Shown here piece by piece: positions 6,133-13,072 of a DNA stretch of 13,093 nt. This DNA is from CAZTYW01 sp964617695 (GTDB lineage Bacteria > Chloroflexota > Dehalococcoidia > UBA2247 > RBG-13-53-26): contig CAZTYW010000059.1 of the NCBI GenBank assembly GCA_964617695.1, positions 1 to 13,093 of the forward strand. Reading direction: 5' to 3'. How positions within the stretch are numbered: position 1 is the stretch's first letter; each line of letters opens with the position of its first letter. Made by a program: the position numbers and the translations under genes. Below the pieces are notes generated by a model. The model saw nothing but the letters and a program-made list of their open reading frames with translations, made no database searches and was not told the origin of the DNA.

Positions 6133-7286
6133 TCTCGGAGCGCCTTTCTCTTCAGCACTTCCAGGGCGATGGCGTTTCTCAACACCTGGTTGGTGCCCTC
6201 GTATATCTGGGTGATCTTGGCATCCCTCATCATCTTCTCTACCGGGTAATCTCGCATATATCCGGCGCCCCCCAGGACTTGCAGCGCATCCGTAGTCACT
6301 CTCATTGCCGTGTCTGAGGCGAATACCTTGACCATGGCAGCCTCTTCGCTGAAGTCCCTGGCCCCAGTGTCAATCGTCCTCGCCACCGCGTAGAGGAGAG
6401 CCCGGGCTGCCTCCACCTCAGTGGCCATGTTGGCCAGCATATGCTGCACGGCTTGAATCGAGGAGATGGGATGGCCGAACTGGACACGCTGGCGCGCATA
6501 GTCTACGGCTGCCTCTAGGGCTCCCTGTGCAATGCCGAGCGCTTGTGCTGCAACGCCTGGCCGGGAACGGTCTATTGTCCTCACGCTGATGATGAAGCCC
6601 TGTCCCTCTCTGCCGATCAGGTTTGCTTCAGGTACCCGGCAGTCACGGAAGACCAGCTCCCGTGTAGCTGACGCACGTATGCCCATTTTCTTCTCTTTCT
6701 TGCCGAAAGTGAATCCGGGGGTATCCTTCTCAACAAGCAGGGTACTGGCGCCCCGGCTGCCTTTTGCCGGATCGGTCATGGCAATGACGGTGTATATCTC
6801 AGCCTCGCCGCCGTTAGTTATGAACTGCTTGGTGCCGTTCAGTACATAGTGCCCATTCTGGCGAGTGGCGGTTGTCCTGATGTTGGCAGCGTCGCTGCCG
6901 GCTGTCGCCTCAGTCAGTGCGAAGGCGGTCAGCCTTTTGCCGCTGGCGACATCGGGGAGGTAGGTCTTCTTCTGTTCGTCAGTGCCGTAGTGGATCAAGG
7001 GCAGGCATCCAAGTGCATTGGCCCCGTAGCTGATAGCCACGCCACCGCAGGCCCTGGACAGCTCCTCCATCACCAGGCAAAGGTCGAGGCAGCGGCCTCC
7101 CAGCCCATCGTATTCCTCGGGTATGAACACGCGGAACATGTCGGCGTCGGCCAGTTCCTTCATGATGTCCCATGGGAACTCTTCCTTTTCGTCGAGTTCT
7201 GCCCTTACAGGCACGATTCGCTCTTCAGCCACCCTGCGCGCCAGGTCACGTATGGTTTTCTGCTCTTCGTTCAGAAAATACTCCAA
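6129..7286 (-). CDS. Acyl-CoA dehydrogenase
   Basis: 385 residues from the chosen TTG start (7284-7286), typical of short-chain/butyryl-CoA-type dehydrogenases. AGAAAGGAG lies 4 nt upstream, and the protein then begins MEYFLNEEQK as family members do. An in-frame ATG at 7355 would add 23 residues (408 in all) with no family match and no ribosome binding site I could see. Motifs from the TTG are the FAD/substrate signature FALTEATAGSDAANIRTTA (122-140), the middle beta domain, RQRVQFGHPISSIQAVQ (266-281), QVLGGAGYMRDYPVEKMMRD (336-355) and catalytic Glu363 in IYEGTNQ. It removes two hydrogens from an acyl-CoA to give the trans-2-enoyl-CoA and passes electrons to EtfAB. It is the first gene of the unit with etfB (4-bp overlap). 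Chain length or branched-chain preference cannot be read from sequence alone. Confidence 0.95.
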   Translation of the reverse strand: MEYFLNEEQKTIRDLARRVAEERIVPVRAELDEKEEFPWDIMKELADADMFRVFIPEEYDGLGGRCLDLCLVMEELSRACGGVAISYGANALGCLPLIHYGTDEQKKTYLPDVASGKRLTAFALTEATAGSDAANIRTTATRQNGHYVLNGTKQFITNGGEAEIYTVIAMTDPAKGSRGASTLLVEKDTPGFTFGKKEKKMGIRASATRELVFRDCRVPEANLIGREGQGFIISVRTIDRSRPGVAAQALGIAQGALEAAVDYARQRVQFGHPISSIQAVQHMLANMATEVEAARALLYAVARTIDTGARDFSEEAAMVKVFASDTAMRVTTDALQVLGGAGYMRDYPVEKMMRDAKITQIYEGTNQVLRNAIALEVLKRKALRE

Positions 7287-7526
7287 GGCTCTCCTTTCTT
7301 GGGCGCTACCGGGACGAGTTGACTGCAAACCTACGCTGAGTGTCTGGGAAGCCACGCAGATAAGGGAACCGGTAGTGAGGGACGATTCGACGCGGGCGCC
7401 TGCAGCAGGTAGATGACTCCTCCAGGTTGCCGAGAACCTTGACTACGGAAGACGTCAGAGCTCTCCACTCGCTGGTTGATATCGCAAATCGCATATGCGG
7501 GCCGCGATGTCTGCCTCGGCCGGAGA
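7287..7526. other. Leader/intergenic region before the acyl-CoA dehydrogenase
   Basis: 240 bp between the PAC2 stop and the dehydrogenase start. It holds the ribosome binding site AGAAAGGAG (minus strand, 7291-7299) and a 10-bp palindrome CGCATATGCG (7490-7499). I found no promoter with two good boxes and no strong terminator, so read-through from the PAC2 gene is possible. Confidence 0.5.
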
Positions 7527-8324
7527 TCAGCCCTTTTCCTCCTCTTCGGGACGCTCCCAGAGGGGCACAGTGAAGCGATCGATGTACTGGCGGCGGCTCT
7601 CCCTGAGTGCCTCGTCGATCTCTTGACGCGCCTGCTGCACCATCTGCTGCAGCTCCGTCATGTCGAGCTCGATGTTCAGAATTCTGGTAAGGGCCTCCAG
7701 CACTGCCTGAGACGCTACGGGGTTGTTGATGTCGCTCAGAAAGCGGGGTGTTTCGCCGAGCAGACAGGTGCCTCTAACATTCCTTTCCTTTGCCACGGAG
7801 AGAAGCAGGCCGTTCATGCCGGCGATGTAGAAATTGCCCTTCAGCACCAGTCCAAGGCTTTCCATCTCGGCTAGAAGGTCGCTGTCAGTCGCAGCAGCCC
7901 ACACGCGCGGTTTCTCCGTAAACTGGGGCACGATGGCTGCGGCGAAAGTGTATATGTGGTTGATCCCGAGTTTCTGCGCGAAGGTCAGTATGTCGTTGGC
8001 AAACTGATAGCCCCTGGAGGCAGGCTGTGCCTCGCCAACGAAGATGACGAGGTCACCCTCGGCTTTCTTCCTCTTCCAGTAGTAAAACTTGCTCTCGGGT
8101 AGCCGCGGCGACTGTATCAGGTTCTTTTCAACGTAGGTCCCCTCAAGGTCGAAGAAAGACAGGGGCTCTATCTCGGCAAACTCCTTTGCCCCCAGCTTGT
8201 CCACCAGGTAGCTCGCTGCCGTGAGGGCCACGTTGGAAATACCCGGCCATGCAGCTATCAGCGCAGGCCTGCTCAGTTTCGGCTCCTTACGAACGCGGAT
8301 AAGTTCGTCCCCACCTTTTCTCAT
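7527..8324 (-). CDS. PAC2 family protein
   Basis: 265 residues. The N-terminal half fits the PAC2 (proteasome assembly chaperone 2, former DUF75) fold: ALIAAWPGISNVALTAASYLVDKLGAK (21-47), EIEPLSFFDL (51-60), then VIFVGEAQP, TFAAAIVP, GMNGLLLSVAKERNVRGTCLLGETP. The C-terminus (about 225-255) is a charged helix, probably a coiled coil, ending in a Glu-rich tail. In eukaryotes PAC2 helps assemble the proteasome ring. Bacterial relatives have no settled function and occur also in lineages without proteasomes. The ATG (8322-8324) follows AAGGAG at 10-nt spacing and a clear promoter. It heads the minus-strand block with the dehydrogenase and etfB; functional linkage is unknown. Confidence 0.88.
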   Translation of the reverse strand: MRKGGDELIRVRKEPKLSRPALIAAWPGISNVALTAASYLVDKLGAKEFAEIEPLSFFDLEGTYVEKNLIQSPRLPESKFYYWKRKKAEGDLVIFVGEAQPASRGYQFANDILTFAQKLGINHIYTFAAAIVPQFTEKPRVWAAATDSDLLAEMESLGLVLKGNFYIAGMNGLLLSVAKERNVRGTCLLGETPRFLSDINNPVASQAVLEALTRILNIELDMTELQQMVQQARQEIDEALRESRRQYIDRFTVPLWERPEEEEKG

Positions 8325-8453
8325 ACAGTGGTCACTCCTTGAGATTGCACAGGCCCAGAGATCACTTCAATACATATCACCTGGATTCGTAGCCGGGGCT
8401 TCCGTTCCTCTTGTCCATGCGTAGCCAGGCTTGGCCGGCTTTTGATGGCGCTC

Positions 8454-8482
8454 ATTCTATCATACGTTGTCTTCTGGTTCAA
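8454..8482 (-). promoter_or_regulatory. Sigma70-type promoter of the PAC2 gene
   Basis: On the minus strand there is TTGAAC (plus 8477-8482), a 17-bp spacer and TAGAAT (plus 8454-8459), matching 4/6 and 5/6. The predicted transcription start is near 8447. Confidence 0.6.
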
Positions 8483-8635
8483 GAAGCACCATGGCTCAGT
8501 GCTCACATGCGTCAGTCGATGGCTTGAGGGCGGTACGACTTGCGGTGTCCAGGGCGGCGCGTGCGATACAGTTCTTGGGGATCTGCCTGGCCGACGAGGG
8601 CTTGCACGGCCTCGGCGATTGCTCCCGTCGTCCGA

Positions 8636-8664
8636 TTGACCCAGGGTGGACAGTGTGATAGCCT
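8636..8664 (+). promoter_or_regulatory. Candidate promoter of the SnoaL-like gene
   Basis: TTGACC (8636-8641), a 17-bp spacer and TAGCCT (8659-8664). The -35 matches 5/6, the -10 only 3/6. The start would fall near 8671, leaving a short leader that contains the ribosome binding site at 8686-8691. This supports the ATG at 8700 over earlier starts. Confidence 0.35.
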
Positions 8665-8699
8665 CTGCCCATATGCTACAGAATCAGGAGGCGTTGGCC

Positions 8700-9023
8700 A
8701 TGAGTCTGCTACACAGCTACAGCGGGTACCTGAAGACCGGGGACGCCAATGGGATGGCGCGGCTCTTCGCACAAGACGGGGAGTTCTATGACGATGCCCC
8801 CAGCAAGCTGGGCCTGCAGCCGATCGCTGTGAAGGGCCGAGACCAGATACAGACCTTCTTTGAGCAGACGTTCCAACGAGGTGGTCTCAGTGTATCCAAC
8901 GTCGGCATCAATGGTAACGCCATGCGGTATGATGTTGAGGTTGGAAACATGGTGCTCCTTTGTCTCGGCGTTATGCGGGAGGAGGACAGCCTGATAAAAG
9001 AGTACAGGGTAATCGCTGTCTAG
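8700..9023 (+). CDS. SnoaL/NTF2-like domain protein
   Basis: 107 residues from ATG 8700, chosen because AGGAGG (8686-8691) stands 8 nt before it. In-frame GTG 8646 and ATG 8673 would add 18 or 9 residues but lack such a site. The sequence follows the SnoaL-like pattern: an N-terminal helix SLLHSYSGYLKTGDANGMARLFAQDGEFYDD, then a conserved-type GRDQIQTFFEQTF helix and beta strands rich in hydrophobic residues to the end. NTF2-like cone folds serve as small enzymes (isomerase, cyclase, dehydratase) or binding proteins. No catalytic residues can be assigned here. It is the first of three small plus-strand genes set between minus-strand blocks. Confidence 0.8.
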   Translation: MSLLHSYSGYLKTGDANGMARLFAQDGEFYDDAPSKLGLQPIAVKGRDQIQTFFEQTFQRGGLSVSNVGINGNAMRYDVEVGNMVLLCLGVMREEDSLIKEYRVIAV

Positions 9024-9132
9024 TCCGTTTGGGCGGAATTCCCACGTGACGGACACCGGACGGTGGTTGTCAGCCGCATCTCCGGCGCTACAGGATGCTG
9101 ATGGTCGGGGGTGTGGCTGGGGGAGGGCTGCC

Positions 9133-9558
9133 ATGAAAGATGGCAATGTGTCTATTGATGGTGATAGGGTTCGCCTTGCGCCTCACCTCCGAACGGGGTG
9201 GGAGACGGTCTTCAATGACGTCACCCGGGACATGACCATGCGTCTGAGGGTCCTTGGTCCTGGACTTCCAATCAGACGACGTATTTCGTACACCCAGGTC
9301 GTGAGGGTGGCCACCGCCTGCCGGACCACCTGGTGGGCCTATGCAGGAGAGCGCGGCGGGCGGCTGCGCATTGCCCCCGGTTTCATCACGGGTCCGACCA
9401 ATGTGCCAATGGTGCCGGGCAAAGGCTGGCGGTACGATCTGCTGGTGACCATCGAGGGGGGCAAGACCATCAGGGCCGGAACCGTCAAGTCCCCGGCCGT
9501 TGCCGACGCCCTCCAGCGTGAGCTCAGGAAGAGGCTTGGCCTTGCCCCCGTTTTCTAG
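9133..9558 (+). CDS. Hypothetical basic protein, possibly PH-like fold
   Basis: I do not recognise a family. The 141-residue start at ATG 9133 follows GGGAGG (9121-9126) at 6-nt spacing; the frame could be opened from 9046 but without such a site. The protein is rich in Arg, with several short beta-like stretches: RISYTQVVRVATACRTTWWAY (50-70), a strand at 99-107 (WRYDLLVTI) and KTIRAGTV (111-118). A final amphipathic helix follows (about 121-136). The closing strand-strand-helix order recalls bacterial PH-like domains, but this is a guess from pattern only. No signal peptide or membrane span is evident. It lies 109 bp after the SnoaL-like gene and 152 bp before the TIGR04076 gene. Confidence 0.65.
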   Translation: MKDGNVSIDGDRVRLAPHLRTGWETVFNDVTRDMTMRLRVLGPGLPIRRRISYTQVVRVATACRTTWWAYAGERGGRLRIAPGFITGPTNVPMVPGKGWRYDLLVTIEGGKTIRAGTVKSPAVADALQRELRKRLGLAPVF

Positions 9559-9607
9559 TCTCCGAGTTGGGGGACAAGGCTCGGCAGACGTCGGGTGCAC
9601 CGGCATC

Positions 9608-9630
9608 CGTCCGGGCATTACTCCCGGACG
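9608..9630 (+). terminator. 8-bp stem-loop after the hypothetical basic protein gene
   Basis: CGTCCGGG, a 7-nt loop and CCCGGACG form a perfect stem about 50 bp after the stop at 9558. It is followed by TTGCTTCC, only a weak T-rich tail. It may be a terminator or an mRNA-protecting hairpin between the two small genes. Confidence 0.4.
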
Positions 9631-9643
9631 TTGCTTCCACCGA

Positions 9644-9664
9644 TCAACAACCATTGACTGTTGA
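9644..9664. promoter_or_regulatory. Inverted repeat TCAACA-N9-TGTTGA, possible operator
   Basis: Perfect 6-bp arms at 9644-9649 and 9659-9664 enclose 9 bp that contain most of a TTGACT -35-like box (9654-9659). It lies about 50 bp before the TIGR04076 start. The shape and place suit a dimeric repressor site; no regulator gene is present in the window. Confidence 0.35.
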
Positions 9665-9681
9665 GGCTCGCCTGGGAGAAT
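9654..9681 (+). promoter_or_regulatory. Candidate promoter of the TIGR04076 gene
   Basis: TTGACT (9654-9659), a 16-bp spacer and GAGAAT (9676-9681), matching 5/6 and 4/6. The transcript would begin near 9688, just before the ribosome binding site AGGAGG at 9697-9702. Confidence 0.3.
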
Positions 9682-9710
9682 GCCTGTACTCATGTCAGGA
9701 GGTGGCCCGG

Positions 9711-9983
9711 ATGGCCGAGCGCCTGTATCGGGTCGTTGGTACCATAAAGCGCGTCAAAGGAGGCTGCACTATCGGGCACAAGCCTGGGGACCGATTTGAG
9801 CTCAGCGGTTATTCCTCCGGCGGGCTGTGCGGCTTCTTTTACCACGATATCTTTCCCTTCGTCGTCATGCTTGAGTACGGCGGCGGCTTTCCCGCAGCCT
9901 GGGGGGACCCTGACGTAATGCAGTGGGAATGCGTAGACAAGGCCAATGCCGTAACCATAGAGCTCCGTCGCATGAAGCAGTGA
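9711..9983 (+). CDS. TIGR04076 family protein
   Basis: 90 residues from ATG 9711, preceded by AGGAGG (9697-9702) at 8-nt spacing. The open frame extends upstream to 9567 but that part has no family match. The sequence follows the TIGR04076 pattern: KGGCTIGHKPGDRFEL (residues 16-31), GGLCGFF (37-43), an IFPFVVMLEYGGGFPAAW core (47-64), then WECVD (72-76) where the family often has CPD, and a final VTIELRRM. Three Cys (19, 40, 74) fall at the family's usual sites and may bind a metal or be redox active. The function of the family is not established. It is the last of the three small plus-strand genes and converges on the flavoprotein gene. Confidence 0.85.
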   Translation: MAERLYRVVGTIKRVKGGCTIGHKPGDRFELSGYSSGGLCGFFYHDIFPFVVMLEYGGGFPAAWGDPDVMQWECVDKANAVTIELRRMKQ

Positions 9984-10080
9984 GCGTCCTGGGGTTGACA
10001 GCATGGGCTTTGGTGCCCGGAGGTACTTGAAGCGAAGCCCCGGTTGGCAGCGCAGCGCTCTGGGCCTCTTCGGTGTCCTT

Positions 10081-11643
10081 CTATGCCTTCCAGTCCCTGA
10101 GCACTGCGCGGGCGCTGTTGTATCCGGGCACGCCGTTTACGCCGGGACCCGGGTGACATGCGGCACCGCAAAGATAGAGGTTCTGAACAGGCGTCCTGTA
10201 CTCTGACCACCCGACCACCGGCCTGAAGTCAAAGACCTGGTCAGGCCGCATCAGCCCGCTGGAGTAGTCTCCCTCCGTGGCGCCGAACATCCCCTGGTAG
10301 TGCAGCGGGGTGAAGACGACCCTGTCCATGATGGCATCCTTCAGGTTGGGGGCGAAGCGGCACATCTGGCCTATCACCCTGTCCGCCATTTCCTCTTTCA
10401 GGCGGTCATGCTGGTCTCTCGGGGCGGTGATGGGAAAGTACTGCGACCAGAAGGTGGCCGTATGGTAGCCGGGCGGGGCCAGGCTGTCATCCAGCAGACT
10501 GGGGATGTAGTAGCTGCTATAAGGCTGCTCAGGCACCCTGCCCCACTTGCAGGCGTCCCAGCACCGCTCGAGATGTTCTGGAGAAGGGATATAGCTCATC
10601 GACCACCGCATCCTGTCCTTGTTGGCGAACGCCAGGTCTGCTGTGAATTCGGGCAACTCTCTGAGGGTGGCGTGGATCTCCAGATATGGGTTGGTGTACT
10701 TGATCCTCTCGATCATTCGAACGAAGTCAGAGGGCAGGTGCTCCTCTCCAACCAACCTGATGAACGTGGCGTATGCGTCGAGATTGGACAGCACCACGTT
10801 GGCAGTGATCTTCTCGCCGCCCCGCAGCTCCACCCCGATGGCCTTTCCGTTCTCTACCAGGACCCTCCTGACCCGCGTTTTGAGCCTGACCTCGCCGCCA
10901 TTGCGTTCAACCGCCTTCCGGATGGCCTCGGAGAGCGTGCCCATACCGCCCTTGACCAGCTGATAATGGATTCCGACAGCCATGGCAGCCAGGTGATACA
11001 CCAGCGAAAAGGCCGTCCCCGGAGAGTAGGGGCCCTGGCCCGTTCCATCCACCGCCATGGCCGCCAATGATCCCTGTATGGGTCTGTGCCTGTCAGGGTC
11101 GGGGAAGAACTGCCTGATGATGTCCATGCAACTGCCAAAGATGCACCTTCTCATCACGTCCCTGGATTCAACGGTTGGCATTCCGTCAATGACGGCCCCC
11201 AGTGACCTCGGCGGCTTGAAACGCTCGGCCCCAAACGGCTTGACGAAGGTACGGCAGATGCCGTACAGACCCATGAGACCCTGGAGGGCATCCTCACCAT
11301 GGTCCCGTCGCAGGTGCTCCGTCAACCTGGCAGGGTCGTTGTAGAAGATATAGGGCGTGTCGCCGGGTTCGCCAAAGGTGAAAAACGAGGTCGGCGGGTC
11401 TATGACTTCAAAGCCGTGTTTTCCTAGCTCCAGCTCGTCAAAAATCGACCCCGGACTTGCCATGAGGCACCAGGCGCCGACGTTATGCCTGAAACCCTCG
11501 AAGTATTCTGTTGTCCCGGCCATTCCTCCCACGTACCTTTGCTTCTCCAGGCTGAGCACCTTCAGGCCGTTCCTGGCGAGAAAGGCGGCAGCCACAAGTC
11601 CGTTGTGGCCTGCCCCCACGACGATTGCATCGTAATCAGACAT
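10081..11643 (-). CDS. FAD-dependent oxidoreductase, phytoene desaturase/PYROXD2-like (COG1233)
   Basis: 520 residues, usual length for this group. The N-terminus has the dinucleotide-binding motif AIVVGAGHNGLVAAAFLARNG (6-26), Glu33 for the FAD ribose, and KQRYVGGMAGT (34-44). A middle stretch QLVKGGMGTLSEAIRKAVERN is typical of phytoene-desaturase-like amine oxidases. The C-terminal FAD motif reads NLYLCGAACHPGPGVNGVPG followed by NSA. Such enzymes desaturate, isomerise or oxidise hydrophobic substrates such as carotenoids; many PYROXD2-like members have no known substrate. No carotenoid genes are near. The start ATG 11643 is firm, since an in-frame stop lies four codons upstream, yet no Shine-Dalgarno is visible. 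It follows the SDR gene on the same strand after 216 bp, so co-transcription is possible but unproven. Confidence 0.92.
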   Translation of the reverse strand: MSDYDAIVVGAGHNGLVAAAFLARNGLKVLSLEKQRYVGGMAGTTEYFEGFRHNVGAWCLMASPGSIFDELELGKHGFEVIDPPTSFFTFGEPGDTPYIFYNDPARLTEHLRRDHGEDALQGLMGLYGICRTFVKPFGAERFKPPRSLGAVIDGMPTVESRDVMRRCIFGSCMDIIRQFFPDPDRHRPIQGSLAAMAVDGTGQGPYSPGTAFSLVYHLAAMAVGIHYQLVKGGMGTLSEAIRKAVERNGGEVRLKTRVRRVLVENGKAIGVELRGGEKITANVVLSNLDAYATFIRLVGEEHLPSDFVRMIERIKYTNPYLEIHATLRELPEFTADLAFANKDRMRWSMSYIPSPEHLERCWDACKWGRVPEQPYSSYYIPSLLDDSLAPPGYHTATFWSQYFPITAPRDQHDRLKEEMADRVIGQMCRFAPNLKDAIMDRVVFTPLHYQGMFGATEGDYSSGLMRPDQVFDFRPVVGWSEYRTPVQNLYLCGAACHPGPGVNGVPGYNSARAVLRDWKA

Positions 11644-11703
11644 GGTACAGACTCATTGTTGGAAGTTGGCTCCCACAAAGACACATTGCTGCTCGGCTTG
11701 CGG

Positions 11704-11718
11704 GGCCCTGGAAGGGCC
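11704..11718. repeat. Inverted repeat GGCCCT-GGA-AGGGCC before the flavoprotein gene
   Basis: Perfect 6-bp arms with a 3-bp centre lie 60-75 bp upstream of the flavoprotein ATG (minus strand). It could be a leader hairpin or a regulator site. No T run follows on the minus strand, so it is not a clear terminator of the SDR gene. Confidence 0.35.
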
Positions 11719-11859
11719 TTCGGAGATTGTCATGGAATCGCTCTTCGGGAGCCATGTATCGTGAGTGCTTCCTGGACTATGGCAGCAACGGATTCGTCCT
11801 GGGTCAAGCTTACGATCGCGGCCGGCTTGTGTCAAAAGACCGGGGCGCTGGCCATGCGG

Positions 11860-12795
11860 CTACGTCGTTTTCCGGGGCTGAGATGGGTTGACATAACTCC
11901 TGAGGAGAAACGGCATGCATCGTCTCACCTCTTCCCAGGTCCACCTGCCGTCTTTCTCCCAGTTCCGGCGGAAGATGACTTTTTCCTCCTCCGGTGCCCA
12001 CCAGGCGAGGGAGTGCCCGGCGGCGGTGAAGATGCATCCGTTGATGTGAGCAGCATCATCGCTGCAGAGAAACGCCGCAATCATGCCCATCATTTCCGGG
12101 GGAGCCAGGCGGCTGGCCTGCTCGAACATCTGCTGTGACCAGAGTCCGGCCTCGGCCCTCTTCTTGAAGCCAGCGATCACCTTTGGGTCATCCATGAACC
12201 TGGTTCGCGCCGCGGGAGCAATGGCGTTGCAGGTGACTCCGTAGGCCCCCATTTCCCAGGCAATAGCGTAGGTCAGGCTGGCAATGCCTCCTTTGGCGGC
12301 ACAGTACTGGGCTGCCCCCAGGGCCCCCAACCGCTCGTGGGAGGTGCAGTTCAGTATTCGCCCGTACCTCTGCTGTCTCATCAGGGGACAAGCGTGCCTG
12401 CAGAGGTTGAACGTCCCTTTCAGGTGGACTGCTATGGTCCTGTCCCAGTCTTCCTCTGACGTGTTCCACATCATGCCACCCCTGGCGGCGCCGGCGATAT
12501 TGCACAGGATGTCAATCCGACCGAAATTGTCCACGCAGGTGCGGACTATGTCCTCGGCCGTCTGGAAGCCGGCTACATCACCGCAGTGGGCAACCGCCCG
12601 TACGCCCAGCCGTCTGCACTCCTCAACCACTTCGTGGGCAGGCCCCGGATCGGCGCCGGAGCCGTCGGTCGCCGTACCCAGATCGGAGACAACAATGTTG
12701 GCGCCCTCCTCTGCCAGTGCCAGAGCTATGGCCCTGCCAATACCTCTGCCACCGCCGGTTACCACGGCATTTCGACCTGTCAACCTTTCTGCCAT
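11860..12795 (-). CDS. SDR family NAD(P)-dependent oxidoreductase, HSD17B4/MFE-2-like
   Basis: 311 residues from ATG 12793-12795, chosen for AAGGAGG (minus strand, 12801-12807) 5 nt upstream; another in-frame ATG at 12819 lacks one. Classical SDR motifs: TGGGRGIG (13-20), NIAG (99-102, usually NNAG), Ser152 in NCTSHE, and Tyr164-x3-Lys168 (YCAAK). Two traits point to the HSD17B4/MFE-2 branch: the insert after SDLG with GSGADPGPAHEVVEE (45-59), and VHLKG (123-127) where most SDRs have VNLKG. That branch oxidises 3-hydroxyacyl-CoA or hydroxysteroid-like substrates, which would suit the acyl-CoA dehydrogenase in this window, but the two loci are 4.5 kb apart. About 60 residues (from ~250) extend beyond the usual SDR core, rich in Trp, Arg and Glu. 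The substrate is unknown. Confidence 0.92.
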   Translation of the reverse strand: MAERLTGRNAVVTGGGRGIGRAIALALAEEGANIVVSDLGTATDGSGADPGPAHEVVEECRRLGVRAVAHCGDVAGFQTAEDIVRTCVDNFGRIDILCNIAGAARGGMMWNTSEEDWDRTIAVHLKGTFNLCRHACPLMRQQRYGRILNCTSHERLGALGAAQYCAAKGGIASLTYAIAWEMGAYGVTCNAIAPAARTRFMDDPKVIAGFKKRAEAGLWSQQMFEQASRLAPPEMMGMIAAFLCSDDAAHINGCIFTAAGHSLAWWAPEEEKVIFRRNWEKDGRWTWEEVRRCMPFLLRSYVNPSQPRKTT

Positions 12796-12850
12796 CCTGT
12801 CCTCCTTGCCGGCAGTCACGTTCCGCTGGTCGCCGGTGGCGGTACCGCGA

Positions 12851-12869
12851 CGGCACTATGCCCGTGCCG
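12851..12869 (-). promoter_or_regulatory. Stem-loop in the SDR leader
   Basis: CGGCAC, a 7-nt loop and GTGCCG form a perfect 6-bp stem, next to a 10-bp palindrome GCGGTACCGC (12839-12848). Both lie between the candidate promoter and the ribosome binding site of the SDR gene, so the transcript leader could fold. No known riboswitch was recognised. Confidence 0.35.
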
Positions 12870-12902
12870 GTCCCTGAGTCTCCGAATCAGCCGGCTGGGG
12901 AT

Positions 12903-12931
12903 ATTTTCGCTTTTGCTGGCCGGATTGGCAA
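12903..12931 (-). promoter_or_regulatory. Candidate promoter of the SDR gene
   Basis: On the minus strand there is TTGCCA (plus 12926-12931), a 17-bp spacer and GAAAAT (plus 12903-12908), matching 5/6 and 4/6. It sits in the only A/T-rich spot of an otherwise very GC-rich region and would give a leader of about 100 nt. Confidence 0.4.
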
Positions 12932-13072
12932 AGACGCAGCCCGGCCGGCGTGTTCGGAGCCCTCGTCTCGCCTCTTGTCGGCCGGCCGCCGCCCGGCTTC
13001 CCCTCCCGGGCCCCGTGCGGTGATGCGGCTGGCTACGGGGCGGCGGCATGGCGGAGGAGGACGGCAGACATG

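Larger units (their letters stand above)
8325..8699. other. 375-bp divergent intergenic region
   Basis: This region separates the PAC2 gene (-) from the SnoaL-like gene (+). No reading frame in it looks coding. It holds a good promoter toward PAC2 (8454-8482) and a weaker candidate toward the plus-strand genes (8636-8664). The PAC2 leader would be about 120 nt. Confidence 0.6.

Noticed and set aside
8321..8506. A 61-residue minus-strand frame upstream of PAC2
   Set aside because: It overlaps the PAC2 promoter and its start, has no ribosome binding site, and its composition is not protein-like.
9046..9132. Upstream extension of the hypothetical basic protein to an ATG at 9046
   Set aside because: GGGAGG at 9121-9126 sits correctly for ATG 9133, and the added residues look like translated intergenic DNA.
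9567..9710. Upstream extension of the TIGR04076 protein
   Set aside because: The family's N-terminus matches ATG 9711, which has a strong ribosome binding site; the extension would cover a hairpin and an inverted repeat.
12586..13023. A 145-residue plus-strand frame over the SDR start and upstream region
   Set aside because: It is antisense to the SDR N-terminus, low in complexity toward its end and without recognisable motifs.
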